Source: Fragum whitleyi
Taxonomy: Eukaryota; Mollusca; Bivalvia; Cardiida; Cardiidae
Direction: 5' to 3'
Length of the DNA: 64,000 bases
NCBI GenBank assembly: GCA_948146395.1
Contig: OX411558.1
Coordinates: 34,900,350 to 34,964,349 of the forward strand
Shown: piece by piece, positions 12,101 to 24,100 of the stretch
How positions within the stretch are numbered: position 1 is the stretch's first letter
Layout: the number at the start of each line of letters is the position of its first letter
The notes under the pieces: model-generated
Seen by the model: only the letters and a program-made list of their open reading frames with translations
The model's database searches: none
What the model was told of the DNA's origin: nothing
Made by a program: the position numbers and the translations under genes

Positions 12101-15100
12101 CAAATGACCAACAAATATGAAACTTTATATGGTACAAATGTTCCTTATGACCCAAGGAAGTGCCCTATTGTTTTTGGGTCATATAGGTCAAAGGTCAAGG
12201 TCACAGTCAGCCTTCGTTCAATTTTCGTTTCCGGACTCTAACTCAAGAACCCAAAATGGCCTACAATTATGAAACTTTATACAAATGTTCCTTATGACCC
12301 AAGGAAGTGCCCTATTGTTTTTGGGTTACATAGGTCAAAGGTCAAGGTCACAGTAAATTTTTGTTCAATTTTTGTTTCCGGACTCTAACTCGAGAACCAA
12401 GTGACCTACATGCATGAAACTTTATGCAAATGTTGCTTATGATCCAAGGAAGTGCCCTATCGTTTTTGGGTCATATAGGTCAAAGGTCATGGTCACAGTA
12501 AATTTTTGTTCAATCTTCATTTCTCGACTCTTAACTCAAAAACCAAGCAACCTAGAATCATGAAACTTCATGCAAATGCTGCATATGACCTCAATATTAC
12601 TTACAAACACATCCTGCACTAATAGCACTTACATTCTGACAAAGCGCTTGTGGGGGGTACTAGTCCGCTCTGCGACAGTTCTAGTTCTTTCTCACCATGG
12701 GTTGATAATAGTACACCTATGTGAGATAGCAGCTAGAGGCCAAGAAAGGATTTGATGGTTGTACTGGTGAGAGAAATACAAGGAATCCATTGTTAGGTGC
12801 TCAAGCCACCGCGATATAATTGAAATAATGTTGAAAGCTGCGTAAAACTCCATTCAATCATTCAACATTTTTTGAAATAATTGTAAGTAATTCTGTTTAG
12901 GAAATTCTCAGTGTAGAATCAAATGACACAGCAATTTATGAAAAAAATCATCAATGATTTTGTTATTTTGTGACCTATTTGAAGTCATTTTGAATCAGTG
13001 AAAGTGGGAAAATGTTGGGCCTATTAATATCAATTTATTATTTACTGCAAAAAATAAAAAAAATATATGATTTCCTGACATGAAATTGGTTCATGTTTTC
13101 TGTTATTTATTTTTCCCTCCACCTAAAAAAAAGAAAGGTTTATAGTTATGTTTTATCATGTCTGTCTGCAATGTCCATACATTGGATATTTCAGTTCATC
13201 AATAGGTACCTGTTTTCAAGGTCAAAGTTTAAATATGCAGTTTGAGGGTATTTGCGTTGCCCTGATTTACTTGATTTGTAAAAGCTTCATCAGAGCCAGA
13301 AGTTTACTTAACCCTTTTCCTGCTGAACCTGGAATATCCCCGATTTTGCAGAATGTATAGACATTAGACAAAGATCAGTCTGAACTAATGTGCTGTGTTA
13401 TCTTTGTGTATACTGCTTGATTATCATTTTCAAACCAGAAAATTTTGAAAAAAGGACTGGAAGATTATATTTTCGAAATATAATACAGATGCACATTAAG
13501 TGTTTACATTGCTTACAGCATTTTGATTTTAATGCAGTTTTGCCAAGGATCTTGATAATGTAATTATAGAAAACAAGTTTCAAACGGTGTGACAACTTCA
13601 AGAAACATCAACATTTTACAAAGAAAACATGCATTTTTATAATCTGCATTTTCACACCCTTTGACAGCAGTTTAAGAAACTTTTCTTCAATTTTTTCTGA
13701 GTGACATAATCAGAGCTACAGGTAGATGGGGTATTTTGGTTTTCAAATTAAAAGATTTCATTATTCCTGACCTAAACCCTATGTTATTGGTTCTAATTTG
13801 AAATGTTTAATTGAGACGATTCAAATAAGCACCAACAACATTCATTGTGAAATAAAGATTTTAGACTGGCTTAACGCCCTCTTATCGGTGTGATGTAAAA
13901 GATTTTATACATGGTGTATCTGTGCTGGGGAGATTACAACTCTGATTATTTTGGTATCAAATTACTTCAAATCTTGGCCTCAATATTTCTGACATACTTC
14001 AAATTAAATATCTTCAATATGAAATTGAGAATCATTTAAACAGAAATAAAAAAAGAACATACTCTCAAGACTGACCATTTCTAAGTGGTATTTAAGCTTT
14101 TCCTTTATAAGCTCGACTACTTGTAGAATAAATAGGGAGTGATTATGGTCACCCGGGCATTGGCTTCAGTGTAATGCTTTGGTTAAGTTGTTATGTGCAT
14201 GTGTGTCAAACCTCTGTTTCTACTCTAGCTTTTACTTGGAAACTGTGCACATACTCCTTTGACCATAATATCAGCCCCTAGCTAAAGATTCATAGTTCTG
14301 ATATCTTTTTAGTAGAAAATTAATCCTATTCAGACTTACAAAAATTCTTGGTAAAGTTTTTACGTGCAACTGATGTATATTCGTAAAATCTTTGTTAGCT
14401 CACCTGAGCACGAAGTGCTCAAGGTGAGCTTTTGTGGTCGCGTGATGTCCGTCGTCGGTCGTCCGTCGTGCGTCGTGTGTCGTCAACATTTACCTTGTAG
14501 ACACTCTAGAGGCCACATTTTTTGCCCAATTAACCTGAAATTTGGTCAGAATGATTGTCTTGATGAAATCTCGGACAAGTTCGAAATTGGGTCAAGTGGG
14601 GTCAAAAATGAGGTCACAGGGTCAAATCTTAGAAAAACCTTGTAGACACTCTAGAAGCCATATTTTGTGCCAAATCAACCTGAAATTTGGTCCAATTGAT
14701 TGTTTCGATGAAATCTCGGACAAGTTTGAAATTGGGTCAAGTGGGGTCAAAAATGAGGTCACGGGGTCAAATCTTAGAAAAACATTGTAGACACTCTAGA
14801 AGCCATATTTTTTGCCCAATCAACCTGAAATTTGGTCAGAATGATTGTCTTGATGAAATCTCGCACAAGTTCGAAATTGGGTCAAGTGGGGTTAAAAATG
14901 AGGTCACGGGGTCAAATATTAGAAAAACCTTGTAGACACTCTAGAAGCCATATTTTTTGCCCAATTAACCTGAAATTTCGTCAGAATGATTGTCTTGCAG
15001 AAATCTCGCACAAGTTCGAAATTGGGTCAAGTGGGGTCAAAAATGAGGTCACGGGGTCAAATCTTAGAAAAACCTTGTAGACACTCTAGAAGCCATATTT

Positions 15101-18100
15101 TTTGCCCAATCAACCTGAAATTTGGTCAGAATGATTGTCTTGATGAAATCTCGCTTAAGTTCGAAATTGGGTCAAGTGGGGTCAAAAATGAGGTCACGGG
15201 GTCAAATCTTAGAAAAACCTTGTAGACACTCTAGAAGCCATATTTTTTGCCCAATCAACCTGAAATTTTGCCATAATGATCATCTTGATAAAATCTCGGA
15301 CAAGTTCGAAATTGGGTTAAGTGGGGTCAAAAATTAGGTCACGGGGTCAAATCTTAGAAAAACCTTGTAGACACTCTAGAAGCCATATTTTGTGCCAAAT
15401 CAACCTGAAATTTGGTCCAATTGATTGTTTTGATGAAATCTCGGACAAGTTTGAAATTGGGTCAAATGGGGTCAAAAATGAGGTCACGGGGTCAAATATT
15501 AGAAAAACCTTGTAGACATTCTAGAAGCCATATTTTGTGCCCAATCAACCTGAAATTTGGTCAGAATGATTGTCTTGATGAAATCTCGCACAAGTTCGAA
15601 ATTGGGTCAAGTGGGGTCAAAAATGAGGTCACAGGGTCAAATGTTAGAAAAACCTTGTAGATACTCTAGAAGCCATATTTTGTGCCCAATCAACCTGAAA
15701 TTTTGTCAGAATGATTGTCTTGATGAAATCTCGCACAAGTTCGAAATTGGGTCAAGTGGGGTCAAAAATGAGGTCACGGGGTCAAATCTTAGAAAAACCT
15801 TGTAGACACTCTAGAAGCCATATTTTTTGCCCAATCAACCTGAAATTTGGTCAGAATGATTGTCTTGATGAAATCTCGCTTAACTTCGAAATTGGGTCAA
15901 GTGGGGTCAAAAATGAGGTCACGGGGTCAAATCTTAGAAAAACCTTGTAGACACTCTAGAAGCCATATTTTGTGCCCAATCAACCTGAAATTTGGTCAGA
16001 ATGATTGTCCTGATGAAATCTCGCACAAGTTCGAAATTGGGTCAAGTGGGGTCAAAAATGAGGTCACAGGGTCAAATCTTAGAAAAACATTGTAGACACT
16101 CTAGAAGCCATATTTTGTGCCAAATTTACCTGAAATTTGGTCAGAATTATTGTTTTGATGAAATCTCTGACAAGTTCGAAATTGGGTCAAGTGGGGTCAA
16201 AAATGAGGTCACAGGGTCAATTCTTAGAAAAACCTTGTAGACACTCTAGAAGCCACATTTTTTGCCCAATCAACCTGAAATTTGGTCAGAATTATTGTCT
16301 TGATGAAATCTCGCACAAGTTCGAAATTGGGTCAAGTGGGGTCAAAAATGAGGTCACAGGGTCAATTCTTAGAAAAACCTTGTAGACACTCTAGAAGCCA
16401 CATTTTTTGCCCAATCAACCTGAAATTTGGTCAGAATGACTTTCTTGATGTAATCTCTGACAAGTTCGAAATTGGGTCAAGTGGGGTCAAAAATGAGGTC
16501 ACAGGGTCAAGTCTTAGAAAAACCTTGTAGACACTCTAGAAGCCATATTTTGTGCCCAATCAACCTGAAATTTGGTCAGAATGATCATCTTGATAAAATC
16601 TCGGACAAGTTCGAAATTGGGTCAAGTGGGGTAAAAAATGAGGTCACAGGGTCAAATACTGGAAAAACCTTGTAGACACTCTAGAAGCCATATTTTTTGC
16701 CTGATCAACCTGAAAATTTGTCAGAATGATCATCTTGATGAAATCTAGGTCAATTTTGAAATTGGGTCAAGTGGGGTCAAAAATGAGGTAACGGGGTCAA
16801 ATCTTAGAAAAACCTTGTAAGCAGTGTAGAGGCATCATTTTTGCCCAATCGACCTGAAATTTGGTAAGAATTCTTCATCCTTTCTAAATCTACTTTAAAC
16901 TTTTTTCGACAGTTCATTCAGGTGAGCGATTTAGGGCCACTATGGCCCTCTTGTTTTTACTAAAGCTTTTGCTTGGAAACTTTGCACATGCTTCTATGAT
17001 CATGATATCATCCTCTAGACAAAGATTCATATTTTTACTCCGATATAGATTTTATTAGGCTTTTAACCCTTTTTAGCTCACCTGAGCACAAAGTGCTCAA
17101 GGTGAGCTATTGTGATGGGCTGCTGTCCGGCGTCCCGTCGTCCATCGTCCGTCGTCAAACTTTACCTTGTGTGCACTCTAGAGGCCACATATTTGGCCCA
17201 AATGTCTTGAAACTTGGTCAGAATGTTTTTCTCCATCAACTCTCGGTCAAGTTAGAAATTGGGTTAGGTGGGGTCAAAAATGGGGTCAATGGTTCAAATT
17301 TTAGAAAAACCTTGTGTGCACTCTAGAGGCCACATTTTTTACCCAAATGTCTTGAAACTTCGTCAGAATGTTTGTCTCCATCAAATCTCGGTCAAGTTTG
17401 AAATTGGGTCATGTGGGGTCAAAACTGGGGTCAAGGGGTCAAATTTTAGAAAAACCTTGTGTGCACTCTAGGGGCCTCATTTTTTGCCCAAATGTCTTGA
17501 AACTTGGTCAGAATATTTGTCTTCATCAAATCTTGGTCAAGTTCAAAATTGGGTCATGTGGGGTCAAAAATGGGGTCAAGAGGTCAAATTTTAGAAAAAC
17601 CTTGTGTGCACTCTAGGGGCCTCATTTTTTGCCCAAATGTCTTGAAACTTGGTCAGAATGTTTGTCTCCATCAACTCTCGGTCAAGTTCGAAATTGGGTC
17701 AGGTGGGGTCAAAAATGGGGTCAAGGGGTCAAATTTTAGAAAAACCTTGTGTGCACTCTAGAGGCCACATTTTTAGCTCACCTGAGCACGAAGTGCTCAA
17801 GGTGAGCTTTTGGGGTTACTTGATGTCCGTCGTCCGTCGTCCAATGTGCGTCGTGCGTCGTCAACATTTACCTTGTGGACACTCTAGAGGCCATATTTTT
17901 AGCCCAATCAACCTGAAAATTGGTCAGAATGATTATCTTGATAAAATCTCGGACAAGCTCGAAATTGGGTCAAGTGGGGTCAAAAACTAGGTCACAGGGT
18001 CAAATCTTAGAAAAACCTTGTGGACACTCTAGAGGCAATATTTTTAGCCCAATCAACCTGAAAATTGGTCAGAATAAATATCTTGGTGAAATCTCGGACA

Positions 18101-21100
18101 AGTTGAAATTGGGTCAAGTGGGGTCAAAAACTAGGTCACGGGGTCAATTCTTAGAAAAACCTTGTGGACACTCTAGAGGCCATATTTTTAGCCCAATCAA
18201 CCTGAAAACTGGTCAGAAATATTATCTTGATGAAATCTTGGACAAGTTCGAAATTGGGTTAAGTGGGGTCAAAAACTAGGTCATGGGGTCAATTCTTAGA
18301 AAAACCTTGTGGACACTCTAGAGGCCATATTTTTAGTCCAATCAACCTGAAAACTGGTCAGAATGAATATCTTGATGAAATCTTGGACAAGTTCGAAATT
18401 TGGTCAACTGGGTTCAAAATCTAGGTCACAGGGTCAAATCTTAGAAAAACCTTGTTGACACTCTAGAGGCCATATTTCTAGCCCAATCAACCTCAAAATT
18501 GGTCAGAATCTTTATCTTGATAAAATCTCGGACAAGTTCGAAATTGGGTCAATGGGGGTCAAAAACTAGGTCAGGGGGTCAAATCTTAGAAAAACCTTGT
18601 GGACACTCTAGAGGCCATATTTTAAGCCCAATCAACCTGAAAATTGGTCAGAATGATTATCTTGATGAAATCTTGGACAAGTTCGAAATTGGGTCAAGTG
18701 GGGTCAAAAACTAGGTCACGGGGTCAAATCTTAGAAAAACCTTGTGGACACTCTAGAGGCCATATTTTTAGCCCAATCAACCTGAAAACTGGTCAGAATG
18801 AATATCTTGATGAAATCTCTGAAAAGTTCGAAATCGGGTCAAGTGGGGTCAAAGACTAGGTCACAGGGTCAAATCTAAGAAAAACCTTGTGGACACTCTA
18901 GAGGCCATTTTTTAAGCCCAATCAACCTCAGAATTGGTCAGAACGATTATCTTGATGAAATACTCGTACCAGTTTGAAATTGGGTCAAGTGGGGTCAAAA
19001 ATTAGGTCACGGGGTCAAATCTTAGAAAAACCTTGTTGACACTCTAGAGGCCATATTTTTAGTCCAATCAACCTGAAAATTTGTCAGAATGATTATCTTG
19101 ATGAAATCTCGGACAAGTTCGAAATTGGGTCAAGTGGGGTCAAAAACTAGGTCACGGGGTCAATTCTTAGAAAAACCGTGTGGACACTCTAGAGGCCATA
19201 TTTTTAGTCCAATCAACCTGAAAACTGGTCAGAATGAATGTCTTGATGAAATCTTGGACAAATTCGAAATTTGGTCAACTTGGTTCAAATTCTAGGTCAC
19301 AGGGTCAATTCTTAGAAAAACCTTGTGGGCACTCTAGAGGGCATATTTCTAGCCCAATCAACCTCAAAATTGGTCAGAATGTTTATCTCGGACAAGTTCG
19401 AAATTGGGTCAATGGGGGTCAAAAACTAGGTCAGGGGGTCAAATCTTAGAAAAACCTTGTGGACATTCTAGAGGCCATATTTTAAGCCCAATCAACCTGA
19501 AAATTGGTCAGAATGATTATCTTGATGAAATCTTGGACAAGTTCGAAATTGGGTCAAGTGGGGTCAAAAACTAGGTCACAGGGTCAAATCTTAGAAAAAA
19601 CCTTGTTGACACACTAGAGGCCATATTTTTAGCCCAATCAACCTGAAAACTGGTCAGAATGAATATCTTGATGAAATCTCTGAAAAGTTCGAAATTGGGT
19701 CAAGTGGGGTCAAAGACTAGGTCACAGGGTCAAATCTAAGAAAAACCTTGTGGACACTCTAGAGGCCATTTTTTAAGCCCAATCAACCTCAGAATTGGTC
19801 AGAATGATTATCTTGATGAAATACTCGGACCAGTTTGAAATTGGGTCAAGTGAGGTAAAAACTAGGTCACGGGGTCAAATCTTAGAAAAACCTTGTTGAC
19901 ACTCTAGAGGCCATATTTTTAGTCCAATCAACCTGAAAATTTGTCAGAATGATTATCTTGATGAAATCTCGGACAAGTTCGAAATTGGGTCAAGTGGGGT
20001 CAAAAACTAGGTCACGGGGTCAATTCTTAGAAAAACCTTGTGGACACTCTAGAGGCCATATTTTTAGCCCAATCAACCTGAAAATGGACAGAATGAATAA
20101 TTTGATGAGAAATTTGACGAATTTGAAATTGGGTCAAGTTAGGTCAAAACTAGGTCATTTGGTCAAATCTTAGAAAACTTTTTTTAGATTGTTAATTCAG
20201 GTGAGCGATTAAGGGCCACTATGGCCCTCTTGTTTGCCCAAATGTCTTGAAACTTTGTCAGAATGTTTGTCTCCATCAAATCTCAGTCAAGTTCGAAATT
20301 GGGTCATGTGGGGTCATGTGGGGTCAAGGAGTCAAATTTTAGAAAAACCTTGTGTGCACTCTAGATGTCACATTTTTGGCCCAAATGTCTTTAAACTTGG
20401 TCAGAATGTTTGTCTCTTTCAATTCTCCTTCAAGATTGAAATTGGGTCAAGTGGGGTCAAAATGGGGTCAAGGGGTCAAATTTTAGACAAACCTTGTGTG
20501 TACTCTAGGGGCCACATTTTTGGCCAAAATGTCCTGAAACTTGGTCAGAATGTTTGTCTATGTTTATAGGGAGTTACAATTGTTTCACGCTCAGCCAACG
20601 ACAAAATCTTTTAGGCAATTGAAAGGGCAAATTGATGTCCTGTAATGATATAACATTGTAAGTATCCCTAGAGTGTCTTATTTACTGTAAATGCTTAGTG
20701 TTTAGGCACTTAAAAATAATATATTAATGGGATCTCTGAATCAATATTGATATTGGGGCATCCATGTCTTTGATTCAAATAAATAGAATGAAATTATGAT
20801 CTTAATTATTAAAGCCCTGAGTTTCATGAAGTTGTATGAGAAAATTGTGAATACACTAGATTTTGAGTAGGCTGATGATAGATGGATTGTTGGAGCTGCT
20901 GTGACTCAAATAGATTAGGCCTGGAATATGTTTATTTCTTGTAATTATAGAGTGGGTCTGGAACATTTATGTTACAGTCTCACAGATATGAGTCAACTCT
21001 AATTGTCTTGCAGAATCACTCCACATGATTTGTTATATTCAGATTTCTTGCTGCAGATAGTGGTGGATATTGACTAAGTGTTGTTTATAAGGCCGTTTGT

Positions 21101-24100
21101 TCACCTGTCTGTCCTTCTGTCTTCATTCTGCCTTGTCCAAAATATTACTCTTACAATTATAATTTCAAAGGCACCTGGCCTGATAGTTCGCCATTATAAT
21201 TTAATTTTAGTTTTGTCCTTCAAAATTCATGCATTCTGATTGGCTGAAAATTTGGTTTTAGTCCCCAAAGAGAAAAAAAATAAGTATTCAGTTGTTTAGT
21301 GAGCTTCCGCAAAAAATAGTCACATAAGAAATCTGTTTCTTAACTGACAAATCTTTACATATTTGCTTCATAATATTAAATGATAAGATATGAAGATAAT
21401 TTTTGTTGAGCTCATACAGGTATGAAACTAAAAATGTAATCACACTCATGACTGAATCTACTTTGCATATTCATACAGTGTCATTAGGCTTTTAGTTTCA
21501 TACCTCAATGATATCTTCAAATTCCCTCTTCATCCCTTAAATGAGTAAATTTGCCAGCTGAAATAAATTTTTGGATAGCTTCAACAGGGGTGTTGAAACA
21601 CAGAATATCTCCACTTGTCCCTGGAGAAGTAAAAGATGATTTTCTAATTGTCCTCGATCAAAAAGAGCTTGTCTATAAAAAAGAAAATCATTCATTTTGG
21701 GAAACATTGTTTCTTCATTATCTTCATTAAAAACAATGTTTTCTATCCTTTGATAGCTTAAATTTCTGCAGGTAGAAAAACCTGTGATGGGCAAGTCACC
21801 GAAGTGGGGCAATTTCAATTCGACTTTTTCAAACAATGATTAAGAAGAGGGCAGGCTTAGTAGACTAAGATTAGACTGCACAATTGCAGGCTGATCTAGG
21901 TTTATTCTGTCTGGCAATTTAAAGCCATGTTTACAGCAGAAATATGTCCTGAACAGTTTGTGATGGGTAATAGTTGAGCTTGCCTTGAGCATCCTTCATT
22001 CATGGAAAGGTGATAATATTCTTTGTACAGTAACATTTTCATTTATGTGCAGATTTCTCCTTTGAATTGAAGAATGTTTTCTTGTCTCTTTTCAGGAGCA
22101 TACACTTACCTCGACCAGTTACCTATGAACAAATACGGAACAAAATTGAAGAAATGTACTCATACCCACTCAACATATTTTTTACACAGGCCAACGGAGA
22201 GGTGAGTGGAGTTTAAGGTTAATGAATTACGTAAATGATTGGTGAACAAAAACTTGATTTATTGGTGAGCAAGATTCATGTTTTAGGTAACTGTTGACTG
22301 CAACTGCGACTGCTGATAAACTCAAAAGTTGATTGGAGATTATCATAAGAATTTAAATACTTTTTATGGTCCTGAATTGATGTGGAGCATATTATCTGTC
22401 TGTCCATCTGTCTGTCTGTCTGCATGGACCTGCAAACTAAACATTTTACTGTAACTTCAACACTGTCTGATTGACATGCTCATATTTGACGGAAAGCTTC
22501 CTCTTATCAATACACATCATTCAAGGTCAAGGTGATCCATCAAGGTCAAGGTCTATTATCAAGGTCAAGCCTATATAAAAAGCAATTTTAGGGGCATTAG
22601 TTTTCTTGGATCGAGTGGTCAGTTTAAACCTTGCATAACAAAGTTTTCTATTCGTATGTAAATACTTGCAATTTTGAAACTTGAATTTCTTCCTACAGTT
22701 TTTATCAGTAGTAAAGAAACCTTATAAATACATTGCTTTCGAGTTTGACTGCATATTTGGCTCACTAATGTTGTGATATGATTGAAATACTATGGAAATT
22801 GGCAGTGGGTTGTGGATCAGACTCTCAATCATGAGGTCTAGGGTTCCATTGCTAGTTTCTATAATTTACCTTCTGATATTAATTTTTTTACCAAGGATTT
22901 GATAATTCTATACTATGTAGTAATAGTACAGGCTGGAGAAATAAACTAAATGCTCTTAACTGCAGATATGACAGAAATACTGATAAAATTGTCATTCACC
23001 CTTGTCATATGGAATATTCCAGTTTTGATAGGAGATATAGACAAAGATCAGCCTGCACATTAGTGCAGTCTGATCTTAGTCTGCACCACCTGTTTATTTT
23101 TTTTCAGTAAGAATTGTTCAAAGCCTTGTAATTTTCAGTGAAAATGTTTGTATACCATTTATGTCTTTCAGAGCCTTCAGCACTTTGATTTTAGCGTTAT
23201 TTTGCAAACATTTTTATGCCCCCGTATTGAGAGATCGGGGCATATTGTTTTACTCATGTCCGTCTGTCTGTCCGTCTGTCCGATAACTTAACCCGAAAAC
23301 TTAACCTTGCCAATATCTTCAAGCCTATTTAAGATACAAAGCTAATATTTGGCATGATGATAGATCTCAATAATCTGCATCCGCTGGTACCAAAGTCAAG
23401 GTCATGTGACAAGGTCAAGGTCATCTGTCAAGGTCAAACTTTGAAAAAAAAATACCGTTACGGGGGCATTCGTGTTTCACAAACACATCTTGTTTTATTC
23501 AGCATGACAAGGGTTAAGCCCCATTCAAACAAATAAACCCCATGTTTCCTCTACAGGTGTATATTCCGATCCAGTGCCAAGCTGATCTCAATCAGGCCAT
23601 CCATCTGGTGGACAATAATGAGAAGATCACAAGTCTACGATTATTTCTCGTCAACAAAAACACGTCATCCTCATTCTCATCACCCGTTTTAAATCACACA
23701 TCACATGACATTCATGGGAGATCTCAGGTACTTATTGATGGTTTCATGCTATTACAGAAACAATAATATAATAAATAACTCGTTGTTTAGAGACACTGAT
23801 GTTGGTTTGAGAGAATTTAACTAGAAAGTTCAAGTCCAAAGGGGGCTTTTTAAAAACATATCATAGGTTATTGTAAAGTAAAATCTCAGAATTTGCAATT
23901 TTGCTATTCAGGACATTCACATTATTGTTGCTAAATTATATGGAGAGAAATAGAAAGAAGTGAAATTTTCAATATAAAAAAAAACACTGTCCCTTCGAAA
24001 TTGGTTCAACGAGAGTAGAGTGAAAGTTAATGGATACCCTTTGTCAAATCTTAAATAATGTTGTTGATTCAAATTGAACAATTTTGAAATTGGCTTATTA

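Noticed and set aside
17649..17990. Fusion-like frame spanning two repeat types
   Set aside because: Crosses the junction of the nested insertion at 17775; both parts are repeat units.
14364..20569. Ladder of about 30 open frames of 64-119 codons with HSRxHIF and INLKxGQ motifs
   Set aside because: Pure consequence of the 145-bp tandem repeats inside Helentron-like elements; frames shift by one base per unit and none has gene context.
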